Assembly (NCBI RefSeq): GCF_932274485.2
Contig: NC_065886.2
Location: forward strand, 50,083,501 to 50,147,500
Length of the DNA stretch: 64,000 bases
Origin: Patella vulgata
Taxonomy: Eukaryota; Mollusca; Gastropoda; Patellidae
Direction: 5' to 3'
The notes under the pieces are model-generated. The model was not told the DNA's origin and ran no database searches. It worked only from the letters and a program-made list of their open reading frames with translations. How positions within the stretch are numbered: position 1 is the stretch's first letter; the number at the start of each line of letters is the position of its first letter. Positions 33,297 through 45,200 of the stretch are shown here, piece by piece. Both the position numbers and the translations under genes were made by a program.

Positions 33297-33886
33297 TTCA
33301 ATGAAATGGGGTTCAACGTCCTACTTTTCTGCACCGACTGGGATAATGAAGACAGTCGTACGCCATACAGTGTGCTATGAGGGAGATTTTTCCAATTTCA
33401 ATGGTTTCTCAGACCTACATGTGACCTCAGTTTTCTTGTGCCATCCGAAGGACTAGACACTGGTTCTTACCGGGTCCTCTGTCTGCATCAATAATATGGA
33501 GAAACCATGCTGGAAAATCACAGGGAACTTCCTCACCCCAACACCAGGATCAAACCGGAATCACCTTGCTACTGCATTTGCCAACGCTTTACTCACTGGC
33601 GGGGGGTGGGGGGGGTGTTGTTGTATCATAAGGCTTGTCATTGAGGCAACTGACGTGGTTTTGATTCCCCGGTTGTACGTGACAAGGAGTATAGGGTCCC
33701 CTGTCCAACCTCGTGGGTTTTCACTCTGGGTCCTCCCACTGCTAAAGACCCCTACGCACAAGCAAATTATTGAAATAAAATTGAACCATATGTTAGTCCC
33801 AAAATGAACTAGTTTGTGTCGAGTGGACGTTAGACCCTATTTCTCTCTCTATCTCTCTTTACTCACTGAGCCACTGTGGTTCCATT
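33297..33886 (-). mobile_element. SINE family B interrupted by SINE A
   Basis: Body from ATGAAATGGGGTTCAACGTC to GCCAACGCTTTACTCACTG, then after the insertion AGCCACTGTGGTTCC (head). Older than the SINE A inside it. Confidence 0.85.
33599..33856 (+). mobile_element. SINE family A inserted in SINE B
   Basis: Flanked by a perfect 12-bp duplication CTTTACTCACTG (33587-33598 and 33857-33868). Box A is degraded by a G-run; box B, core and (TC)n tail are present. Confidence 0.9.
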
Positions 33887-34270
33887 TTTTGTGTTCAATA
33901 ATGCACCCACCACTCATTTGGTTCTGTGATCTCATATCACCATCAGTCATTTAGTCGAATATAAACCATAATGTTTGTCCCGTAGCCGTAATGACCCAGA
34001 TTGTGTCTCTGCCTTTCGAGACAATTTTCGGGCAACGATCATTATACATTTCATCTATTTTGGTGAATCAAAATTCTCAATTTTTCAGGAAGTGAAATTT
34101 CTGGTGTTGGGTGAAATCATTTAGTCCGATTGATTGGAATTCAGGTGGGCCTAGAGTGGGATTTCTGTTGGAAAACCACATAAATAAGGCTATTTAGGAC
34201 CACTTTCTAGTAGCTTTACTCACAGGCTGGATATGCAAGAAATTTTCTGGGGGAATATTGATGGTAAAAA
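33887..34270. other. intergenic, nothing recognised
   Basis: Spacer between PDZD8 upstream region and the next element. Confidence 0.4.
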
Positions 34271-34655
34271 GGGGCAGATCCAGGAATTTTTGCAGGAGGG
34301 TGTTTGCCAGGTTCCTGTTCCGGAAATTTGACACCATAGTCTCCAAATTACGTAGGCATATATACACACTGAGCTTTTTAAAGAGAGAAATCCAACACCC
34401 CCTTTGACGTCAAATTTTATTATGAATTAAAAGGATCATATTGTGATTCAGTTTCATTGATGCAAAGCATTAATTGTGATATCACATTATATCATTATCT
34501 CGTGCTTTGAATACCTACCCCATCCCACCATTTGATGATAAAGGATAAAGCACACAACCGTGACACTTATCTCATAAAAGGGGTTGATTTACAATTTTTT
34601 TTTATGTAGCTGAGTGGGGGGGAGCCCCCAACCCTTCCCTCTGGAACCGCCCCTG
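34271..34655. mobile_element. MITE with GGGGCGG-type inverted ends
   Basis: Left GGGGCAGATCCAGGAATTTT; right, inverted, CAGGGGCGGTTCCAGAGGG. About 385 bp, non-coding; of the CAGGGGCGGATCCAG type seen in many animals. Confidence 0.65.
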
Positions 34656-35226
34656 GTAATTCTACACAAGTAGGGTTATATTCTAGTATGCTGTATTCAT
34701 GGGCTGCTATATGCAGAAAACATGTTTCCAGATGTCGTCTAATTTTGCAAATAGAGAAAAAACAGGACCAACATTCTTATAGAATTTTATTTTATTCTGT
34801 ATGAAAATGATACAGCATATAAAATCACACACAATTTATTTATTATAAAATTTGTATAAAACAGTTGATCTAAACTTCATTATTATGTTAGTATAATTCA
34901 TGGATGTCACATGAACTTAAAATGAATGGCTTTTAGTAAATAACTAATCTGAAGAAACATGCATAAATAGTACTACTATTATTATTATTTAAATAATTGG
35001 ACTATATCTTGAATTATAATTATAGTCATGTCAATTAACATTTTAATATAATCAAGTTAATCTTTGATAATCTTCTATTATCATTGATTTTATTGGGAGG
35101 TTTTTATTACATAGGCTAAGTCTGTCCCCAATACCATTCAGTTATCCTGAATAATATTGTTACATGAATATATATTTTTAGGGCTCCATATTTTTATTGT
35201 AGTAATAAGTGCCCAAAACTGTCACT
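34656..35226. other. AT-rich intergenic with possible FREM2 poly(A) signals
   Basis: Minus-strand AATAAA near 34790 (ATTTTATTTTATTC on plus) could end a very long FREM2 3' UTR; weak inference. Confidence 0.2.
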
Positions 35227-35234
35227 GTTATAAA

Positions 35235-35735
35235 CAGGGCTGAGAGCAAGTTAAAATTTCCTTTAACTGGTTAACACGTTAAAATTTCCTTTAACTGGTT
35301 AACGCATTAAAATTTTAAAGTTAACGAGTTAATATGAGTTAATTATCGAAGCTCCTAAAACATGGTCATTTTTGTACCAAACCTTTTTCAGACAGTAAAA
35401 AAATCTTATTCCAGGATTTAGGTGGAATTAGGCGGGAAACTTTTTAAAAACATTGTATTTGGTGCTTTCGGCCTTGACCCTTGATCCCGTGTGGGAGACT
35501 GGAGACCAAGATATTTTGACTGGACACTTGCGATCCAGCAAATGTAACTAAAGCAACAGTCACACTGTGATCTCTGGATGACATTTTGCATGAATTCGGT
35601 CCTTTCAAGGGTATGTATAGCGATTTTCCAGCTGAATATGCATATATGACGTCACAGAGTGTTAACGCGTTAATTCATTTCTATTAACTTATATTATACG
35701 TTAACCAGTTAATAAGTTAACTGTTCTCAGCCCTG
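35235..35735. mobile_element. hAT-type MITE with perfect 8-bp duplication
   Basis: Flanked by GTTATAAA at 35227-35234 and 35736-35743. Ends CAGGGCTGAGAGCAAGTTAA and, inverted, CAGGGCTGAGAACAGTTAAC. CAGGG termini with an 8-bp target duplication are the hAT signature. Subterminal regions are rich in GTTAA and AACGCGTTAA-like words. No ORF. Confidence 0.88.
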
Positions 35736-35749
35736 GTTATAAACATTAT

Positions 35750-37490
35750 ACACTAAAATGCATAGTATTTCATCTACAAAGAGTATTTTACCCTATATAA
35801 AATTGTTAACATTCTAAATTGCTAACATTTCTAAATTATTTACATCTTTCAATTACAAAGCATTGGTGAGAAAATTCCATCTCATCAAGGCACTAGAATC
35901 TCTTTGCATAAGCACATTAGAATTTTTAAAAAAGTAAAAACTGAAATTAAAAATAAATTTGAGTTTAAAATTTGATTTGAACATAAATTCTATTTCATAG
36001 GCTGTTTAAATTTAAATTCAGATTAAAAACTGAATGAACCGTTGGGACAAAAACCATTAAACACATTTAATTTACCCTTTTAAAACACAACATATAACTC
36101 CTTCAAATGAAAAACACTCCACAAGTTTTCAAAAAATATGTCATGCAGTTAATAATTAATTCTTTCTACGGTCAATTAATATACAGTTGATAAAATCACA
36201 GCTAGAAGCATGAATGGAATGAATGAAAGAAACAATTATAATTATTTATAATAATACATACATGTAATATATCTACAATAAACATTATTGGGGTTTTTAT
36301 TGTATGTTAATATGAATGCAAGGGTTAGCAGGGAGTGTGTTGATACATTATTTTGATTGATGAACCTTAAACACAAATCCTGTTATATACATGGAGCATA
36401 CGTCTCTGTATAATTAATAGTCAGAATAAGTAAGTTTGCCTTAGTGAATAATTCTCCATTATCCTTGAAGCGGTTTTATGTTTGTTATAATTAGTATAGT
36501 ACATTATAGACGTAGTTAAGATGATTTTATCAATATTCTACAATCAAAATACATCAAAACCCTTTTCTTTGTTCTGCAACGATTGCAAAATTTATCAGGA
36601 CTATTATAACAAGATTTTTTATAAAGTATCATACTTGATATATTATAGCATAATATACATTATAATAATATATTACATTGTGACTAAAGGAGGAGGGAAG
36701 TTATATCATTATATTTTAATATAAAACAATTTAAAGCCACGCTGTCACATTATTTACACACAATTCACAAAAATATAACAAATAACAAAAAACACACAAA
36801 ATGAGTATCTGGTTTTATGTGGTAAATTGGTTGAGTGAAAATAATATTATTTTTGTTACCGGTCATTATGCAAATAAGTGGAAAAATTATACATCTAAAT
36901 ATAAAGCTACCGTTATTAGATATTCTTGAACCTAACATAGTATTTTACATTTGATTGATTACAATTGCAATTTAAAAAGCATACTACAAAATATGAAATT
37001 TTTAAAGGCAATTATTTCTTTGAATGATTATTATTGTAATTTAAAAAGCATTCTAATAAATAAAATTTTTGAAACTATAATTTCTCTGACATAAATGTTG
37101 ATAATTAAAAACATTTGGATTTGCATAATATAAAATATTTTTTCAGATCTTGAGACCAAACTATTTCAATAATGTGATGGTTGAAAATAAGATGCATTTT
37201 GATCTTCGGTTTAAAGTGATCTACGAATGAATTACAGCATAACATTCTGTTTTAAGTAAATTATTGACCTCAATTAATTGAGCATTATTAATTATAAATA
37301 TGTTTAATAGGATTCTAACCATGACTAATACATAATTCAAGTACTGAAATGTTTGAGCAATGATATATTCCACTCTAATGTGTATGATTACAGTATGATT
37401 TTCAGAATACATGTATGATTAGGATGATATTCAAACATGTAGTATAAAAATAAATTTGTGTTTCTTTTGATGTTAATTCTTAAGTTCTTA
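35750..37490. other. AT-rich intergenic or FREM2 3' UTR
   Basis: Low-complexity AT sequence; open frames here lack any domain. Confidence 0.4.
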
Positions 37491-37499
37491 ACCAAAATG

Positions 37500-37925
37500 A
37501 TAACAAGCCAATAGTGAGGCCGATGTCCCCCACTTCAATCCCAAAATAAAAAGATGACACAATTATCTTTTTATAAATCATCTAACAATCAAATTGTTTA
37601 TCACGGCTTAACCCAAGCAGAAAAATCTCATCAATGAACTCAGTCAATATATTTATGTAACGAATGACTTCACCTAGTTTTTACATTCTACATCAATTAA
37701 AAGCACAGTTATTGTGTCCCAAAAGTGTTAGACCCCCGTTTTCCATGTACATGTACTCAATTTTGCTGGTTACATGGACACAGTCCCATTACATTTGCAT
37801 TCGACTAAATTTTCTCCGGCGAAAACGCCACAAAATGCATACATGGAAAACAGGATTAAGAATGTAGACCGACAAATGAACCCATTTTAATATTCCCTCG
37901 CTTTCTTCGAAAAGTGGAAGGACAA
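37500..37925 (+). mobile_element. second pearl/Helentron-like copy, one core unit
   Basis: Left GC-rich hairpin-like GTGAGGCCGATGTCCCCCAC, one core unit (37588-37723, with CAATCAAATTGTTTATC and TTATTGTGTCCCAAAAGTGT), then GAACCCATTTTAATATTCCC and GCTTTCTTCGAAAAGTGG as in the copy at 1-1345. Confidence 0.7.
37729..37867. mobile_element. small MITE nested in the pearl-like copy
   Basis: Replaces the microsatellite region. Ends CCCCCGTTTTCCATGTAC and, inverted, AATCCTGTTTTCCATGTA. Confidence 0.55.
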
Positions 37926-38806
37926 ATACAAAGTAATCATTTTGTTCTACACAAATCTGAATTTTTGTATTCTATGATACATAGATATAGATCTTTATAA
38001 TATTATGCTTGTTTTGGTATGAGATATAAATACTGACCACACTACATACAGAGGTAGTATTGTGAGTAATTAAATATAGATAATGTCACAGTTTATAAAA
38101 TGGCAAGAATTTCTTATCTGGTTATCATTCTAGCGTTGGGTGTCAGTATAGATAATAATATACATAGAACAATATATGTATAGAACATAATTCCATTAAA
38201 TTATTCTTTTAAAAGTTTAACGATTCTTTAAAAGATATTACAATTCCCTGAAAAATATTCTCAGGGATTTAGGATCTCCTTGTAGTAATATATTTTTAGA
38301 AAATTAGTCTTCAAAGTAATGTTATTCTTAGAATTTATAATCACCAAATAAATAACTTCCATGAACATCTTTAAAACAATACAAGTTTACAGCAGGAATT
38401 TATTATCAATTTAGAAACTTACAGGAACATGTTCTCTGACGATTGTGTAATTCTAGGAAATTTTCTTACCAAGAAAACACCTCCAGAATATTATTTGAAA
38501 TAATATCAGAGCTGATAATGTATTCTTTAAAAAAATGAACAGTATCTGAAACAAGTTATCATTAAGTGAGTTTTCACATTCCAAAGTTATTAGGATAAAT
38601 AATTATGATTCTGGAAGATCTTTAGAAAAGAGATTTACACCTAAAATTCAAGCAAATATTAGTTACATTTAGCACTAATTTCTCACAATTAATAGGAACA
38701 TTTTCATTAATAGCTTTAATAAATAATGTTTTTCTTTGCCAATATCAAATGGGCTTTTTCATTGAAAACAAAAAATGTACAATTTCTTATAGATGAAAAA
38801 AAGGGG
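37926..38806. other. FREM2 3' flank, probable 3' UTR
   Basis: AT-rich, no repeat family recognised; AATAAA-like words on the minus strand, e.g. near 38398, but none decisive. Confidence 0.35.
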
Positions 38807-39256
38807 TTAAACTTCGGAGTTACTATTATTATAATGATTGGCACTAACAATACGACTTGAACCCTTGCCTGTTGCTACGATGATGGTGTTAGTAGGTGAG
38901 GGTGGCGGTGATGTGGATTTCCGTCGTCTTCTTACAAATAAAATGATTATAATTAAAGTTATTAACAAGAGAACAGCAATAGCAATCACAATGGGCAACA
39001 AAGGGATTTTTGTGGTCGTTGTATTTTTTCCCACCTCAAAACCCCTGTCATCTGAAAAATGATCTAAATTAATACGAGCAAGATTAGTTCCCTTTCCAGA
39101 TTCTCCAATTCCAGCAGCATCATTTTCAGCTCGCTTAACACGTGTTGATAACATAGCGTGTTGTTCTACACTCCTGCGTCTAATACCTCTTGCTGTGTTA
39201 GTCTTAGATCGTACGGTATAAATCGCATGTAAAAACCACTGTCTTCCAGCATCCAC
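38807..39256 (-). CDS. FREM2: FREM2 last exon: shedding site, transmembrane helix, PDZ ligand
   Basis: 149 codons plus stop. [20 protein letters not shown] matches the human REWYIHTIYTVRSK block. Basic sites follow: IRRRSVE and RVKRAEN, the latter a furin-type R-x-K-R, at the position where human FREM2 has R-T-K-R. Then a helix ([20 protein letters not shown]), a basic stop-transfer RRRRK, and a short tail ending NSNSEV. S-x-V is a class I PDZ ligand; in vertebrates the FRAS1/FREM2 tails bind GRIP1 (family knowledge). Confidence 0.93.
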   Translation of the reverse strand: MDAGRQWFLHAIYTVRSKTNTARGIRRRSVEQHAMLSTRVKRAENDAAGIGESGKGTNLARINLDHFSDDRGFEVGKNTTTTKIPLLPIVIAIAVLLLITLIIIILFVRRRRKSTSPPPSPTNTIIVATGKGSSRIVSANHYNNSNSEV

Positions 39257-42200
39257 CTGAAATTATACAAATCATTTCTCTTATAAAAATGTATTTTATA
39301 CTTTAATCTTTTTGAATTAGGGATATTGAAGGGACTACCAGTCCTATATATTATGTTGGGATAGTGGAGGGTCTACCGGTACTATATAATTTGTTGGGGT
39401 AGTGATGGGTCTACAGGTCCTATATATTATGTTGGGATAGTGAAGGGTCTACCGGTACTATATATTATGTTGGGATAGTGGAGGGTCTACCGGTCCTATA
39501 TATTTTGTTGCAATAGTGGAGGGTCTACCGGTCCTATATATTATGTTGGGATAGTGGAGGGTCTACCGGTCCTATATATTTTGTTGGAATAGTGGAGGGT
39601 CTACCAGTATTATATATTTTGTTGGGATAGTAGAGGGTCTACCGGTACTATATATTTTGTTGGGATAGTGATGGGTATACCAGTATTATATATTTTGTTG
39701 GGATAGTAGAGGGTCTACCGGTACTATATATTTTGTTGGGATAGTGATGGGTCTACCGGTACTATATATTTTGTTGGGATAGTGGAGGGTCTACCGGTCC
39801 GATATATTTTGTTGGAATAGTGGAGGATCTACCGGTACTATATATTTTGTTGGGATTGTGGAGGGTCTACCGGTGGTATATATTATGTTGGGATAGTGGA
39901 GGGTCTACCGGTGGTATATATTTTAAAGGTGATTGAGGTAAGCACAAGACCAACAGAAAAACAATTTATCAGCCTATAGTTAGAACATACCTTAAACATA
40001 GGAGAACAGTCTATCTGAAAACCATCTGCACCAGGTTGCAAGACTAATGGTAGAGCATCCGGATCTTCATTGGCTAATTTAGCATTAAAAGGTATATCAC
40101 GGAAAGTTTCAACAACTGAATAGGGGGCACCTTTATCCTGTAACCAAAAACAACAATATAATCATGTCTAGCCATAAACACAAAACCTGTATACATCTGT
40201 CAGCGGAGGTATCGAGCAAAACACTCAACTGATTTCCAGTCACTGATTTCTTGTTGCAGATTTTCAGGGCAAACACAATCCATTCGGTCAGCAACGAAAT
40301 GAAAATGAAATGGGATTTAACGTCCTACTGTTCTGCACCGACTGGGACTAATGAAGACGGGCTTACGCTATATAGTGAGGGAAATTTTGCCCGGACAGCA
40401 GCACTATGGTCTGCTCCTATTTCAAATTCCATCTATCAAGGGTTCTCTAATGTGCACGCCAATGTTTGTCCCATCTGAAAGACTATAAGTTGTTTGTTGC
40501 CAGGACCTCTGCCTGGCACCACTGACAAGAAGGAGCCACGCTGGAAATCCCTTTAAACTTTCTCAGACAACACAGCAATCAAACACGGGACCTCCACGTG
40601 AGCGAGCCAGCATCTTACTAAGACACCACGGCTCCAAGTCAGCAACAAAGCTGGGACAAAGTCATTTCAAAATTGCATCCAGCCCAACATTTTCAGTAGA
40701 AACAGCACAAAGGAACTTCCAGATCTAGAAAATAAAACTTACAACTATCTTAAATGTATGTTGAAGATTTGGTGAGCTTGCCAGACAGCCATATTCTTGA
40801 TTATCTGGGTTATATTTTGGTATGTAGCCATCTTTACCAGAACACAAAAATACTTTTTCTATCGTTAAACCAAATGATTCACCTAGGTTTTGAACAGGAT
40901 CAACATTAATTCTACCGTAAAGTTTATCACCTACAAAAAATCAAATTCAAAATCATATAATTTTTGTCAGTGATCAGAAAATTGAATCTAATGAAATGAA
41001 ATGAAATGGGTTTTAACGTCCTATTGTTCTCCTTCGACTCGGCTAATGAAGACGGGCATACGCCATACAGTGTGCTATGGCCTGCTCTTATATCGAACTG
41101 CCAAGGGATCTTTTATGTGCACGCCAATGTATATATGGGTCCTCAGGATTGATCCCATCCAAGTGACTAGACAGCTGTCCTTGTCAGGACCTTCCTGCAC
41201 CACTGAAAAGGAGAAACCATGCCGGAAAATCCCGATGAACTTTCTCGGCCAATGCAGGAATCAAACAGAATCTAATCTGGAGAATAAGATGTAGTATTCT
41301 TGGTTTTATATCATGCACCTGAAACTTACCTGTAGTGAATGCTGCATCGGTTCCATCACCAAATCCCATAGATCCATCTGATAACCACAGTTCACGTTTA
41401 CGCATCAGGTGAAAATCTGTATTTAAACTAAATCTAGTCGGTACCGGGTCACTAACTTGCTGGAATCTGATTGGTAGGTCAAAGGATAAGGCATCACGAG
41501 GATTACATGTTACTGGTAGAGAATATTCTTGATCCATTGGGGTTGTACATGGCACCAGTTTAATACTGTACATTCCTGAATAATCTTTTACCTGAAATAA
41601 CCAATAAATGTACATATACATCGGATGTAATAAAGTTTAATACCTGAAGTCACGTTTTGAAGACACATGTATTTGAAGAAAATAAACAGTAAAAGAATCC
41701 ACATCAACTTTAAAACCCACGAAGAACTTTATCAAAGTATTGTCTGCGCTATGACATTACATTGGAACAAAGCTTCAAAAATCTGATATTGAACCCAAGA
41801 CATTCTAGTCAATATCTAATCACTCAGTAACATAGATCACAGCCATAACAAAATGCCAAATATGGTTGAATGCTTTACCCTTATTGATGACTTAAAATTG
41901 AAATACTGTTTGAATGGCATTTAGAAATTGAACACATTAAAATAAACACAACAGTTCTAGGGATAACAATTACTATATTTCTATAAAGCTACGTTTCAAC
42001 AATGATTCTCTTGTCGTTATCAAGCACAATACACACAAGAGAATCATTGTTGAAACGTAGCTTTATAGAAATATAGTAATTGTTATCCATAGAACTGTTG
42101 TGTTTATTTTAAAATTAAAATGTAGTTACTGCATAAAAATTGGTTACACACAAGAATCCAGGAATTTTTATATGGCTGGGTGGGGGGGGACTAGGTGGAG

Positions 42201-45200
42201 CCTTGGATTGAATCAAAACTTACAGAGGCATCAGAAACAAACTGCCATAGTTGTTCTGGTTGTTCATAAGTTGGTTCTGTTCTAATTAAATCCAAGGTGA
42301 AGGATAACTCTGGTCTATCAGACATCACCATTGATTTCATATTAGTACCTAAAACAAGAAATAATCATGTCAATAGTTTATTTGTATAGATTAAAAGATA
42401 TCAGGCCCTTTATAAAGCTATTGTTGTTTTAATATATCAAATACATCAATAAGAAACTATGTACAAAGTTTTGTGTTTCTGGATCTAAGATATTTCTCAT
42501 AAACAGTGATTGAAAGTTGACTTAAGTCTGAGAATGCTTTGTGAACTCGGATCTCAAAAACAGCAAAGTAATTGAAATAAATTCAATAGATGACAACAAA
42601 AGACATCCTCGGTATTCCCAGTGGCATCATTCCATTGTACACCACTAAACCCTAGGTCTATTCACGGGGTATTCACAAATTCAAATTATCTGCCCTTGAT
42701 GATTTCATTGGCCATGTAGGTTGCTTTTACGAACCAATCAAAAATAAGATTAGATACTAGTCTTAGCATCATAGTGTATGTTCAACACAATACAGCAGCG
42801 TGTACGTTCGATGAGAAACTTTGCCAGAAATTTAATATCAAAGAAGGGACAAGCACATGAAAAGATGTCCTAAAGTATTTTGACAAAATTTACACCAATG
42901 ATTCGGCGATATGGAATTTATATTTGTGGAATTTTTCAATTGGTCGATAAAAATAGCACAATTATCAAAGACGTATAATTTGTGAATACCCCGTGAATGG
43001 AAGGACCCATGAGGTTATTAGAGTAGAACAGAACGATACCTCTGGGAATACAGAGGATGAACAAAACATTACTAAGCGTAAAACACATTAAAACAATTAT
43101 TTAGAGAAATTCATACAATAAAATGTTATATATTGTGATCAGTATGGTTTTATTAGATATTTTACCTGGATGATCTAAAACAAATTGTCCTCTAAATCTG
43201 GCTTCTGTACGGAATGTTACAGTTAGTTTATTGTCATCACCTATTCTCATACTTGTAGGAAACAAATAACCTAAAATATAACAAAATATATCATTTGTTT
43301 ACCTCCCTTCATCTTGATTTATTCACTATATAAATTCAGATCAACCCCACCACAACCTTAAAACAAACACTTCATTCTGACTGAAATACAGATCTATATT
43401 TCATTTCGTTCTTTTATACTTTCAATGGCCTTCACTACATGCAGATCTGACCAGTTTTAGTGGAAGGTCACATCAGAGGTCAGACGAGTGGCTTTTGACC
43501 CTATGATGTCAGACATTTGATTAACCAATCAGTGTTGAGGTTTCTAGTGGGTTACCCACATTTTTGTGCGCCTCACGTCAAAAACTTGCAATAACTGACC
43601 GTCATATTTGGCCAATCCCTAACATCATCCAGAACGCGGGTTATATAACAACTCTTCCAGATTCTAGTGTAGTAAAGACAAGTAAAACGAAATTTTGAAC
43701 TATAAAAAACGAAACAAAATAGGATCTGTGTTTTAATCAGATTAGCAACTGATTGCTCATCATGATAGCCAATGGGTCAATTTTAAAAGGAGGGAATAAA
43801 CAGGTCCAGTAAAGTATAGAGTTCACAGATCTATCTTTTAGAATACTGATCAAAGTTCTATACAGTTTAATTTATTTATTTAATAATGTACCTTGTAATC
43901 CCTCATTGCCTTCTGGTGAGCTGATACCATTCTGCCATAAAATAGCTGTATCATATACAAATGTTAACTGAAGTTGTGATGACATGTCATAATGTTGCCA
44001 TCCACCAGTTGCAACAGGAGAATGGAACACGTAAGACACATATAATGGTACTCTTACAGAAACATACGATTGTTTCATGTTCAATACCTGAAAATAGAAT
44101 ATTATTGCAATTTTCATAATCTACTATGTGTTTTGATAAAACATCATGTTAATGGATTGATAATATACTATGCTATATTTACCATATTATAATATGGACA
44201 TTTTACTATTGTACATAAAATTTCATTCTACTGTTGTATACTGATATCTACTGTGATATACTGATATCTACTGTGTTATATTGGATTAGTGTATATTGAT
44301 AATCTACCATGGTATATTGCTTTGATGTATATTGATTATCTACTATGGTATACAGCACTAGTGTATACCGTGGTATATTGCACTGGTGGAAATTGACAAT
44401 CTGATGTGGTGTACTGGTGTATATTGATGATCTGCTGTGGTATACTGGTGTATATTGATGATCTGCTGTGGTATACTGGTGTATATTGTTGATCTGCTGT
44501 GGTTTACTGCACCAGTGAATATAGATAATAATCTACTATGTACATATTTATTATATACTGTAGTATATTCAACTAGCTACTCTTCTAAATACACCATAGT
44601 ATATTTTAATGATTTGCTATAATGCATACATTTGTCTGGAAGCGAAGATTAAATGAACTTATTCCACAGAATAAAGTATAAACAATGTTTACCTGTCCAT
44701 CAGTATCAATAGATCCACCACATTTATCAACCAATTCAGACATATCATAGTAACTCACAAATTCCCATACACAAGCTTCAAGATTTAAATTCCTGTTAAA
44801 ATCAAGCACAAAAATAAAGAATTTGAACTTGTCATCGAAAATATTCAAATCTGTTCAAAGTTACAAATAAAGTCACAGAAGGCAAGAAACTATGGATTGC
44901 CAAATATCATTTCACTATGTGAAAAAGATATTCCTATTAACTAACAGTAAGCTGTGGTGGTTCAGTGGGTAAGGCTGGTTCGATCCCAGTATTGGCTGCG
45001 AAAGTTCCTCAGGATATCCTGTTGTGGTTCCCCCATGTTAGAGATGCAGGACAGGAAGCTGACAAGAACAGAACCTGGTTATTAGGATGGAACAAGAAAC
45101 TGAGGTCCCGAGTATGTGCACACAAAAGAACCCTTGACAGTTGGAATTCAATTGCTTTAAAAGCAAAATTTCCCCCATAGCACACTGTATGAGATATGCT

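Noticed and set aside
34783-34800. FREM2 polyadenylation site
   Set aside because: AATAAA words are common in AT-rich DNA and this one is 4 kb from the stop codon; not decisive.
39320-39925. CRISPR-like array
   Set aside because: Units are contiguous minisatellite repeats without unique spacers, in a eukaryotic intron.
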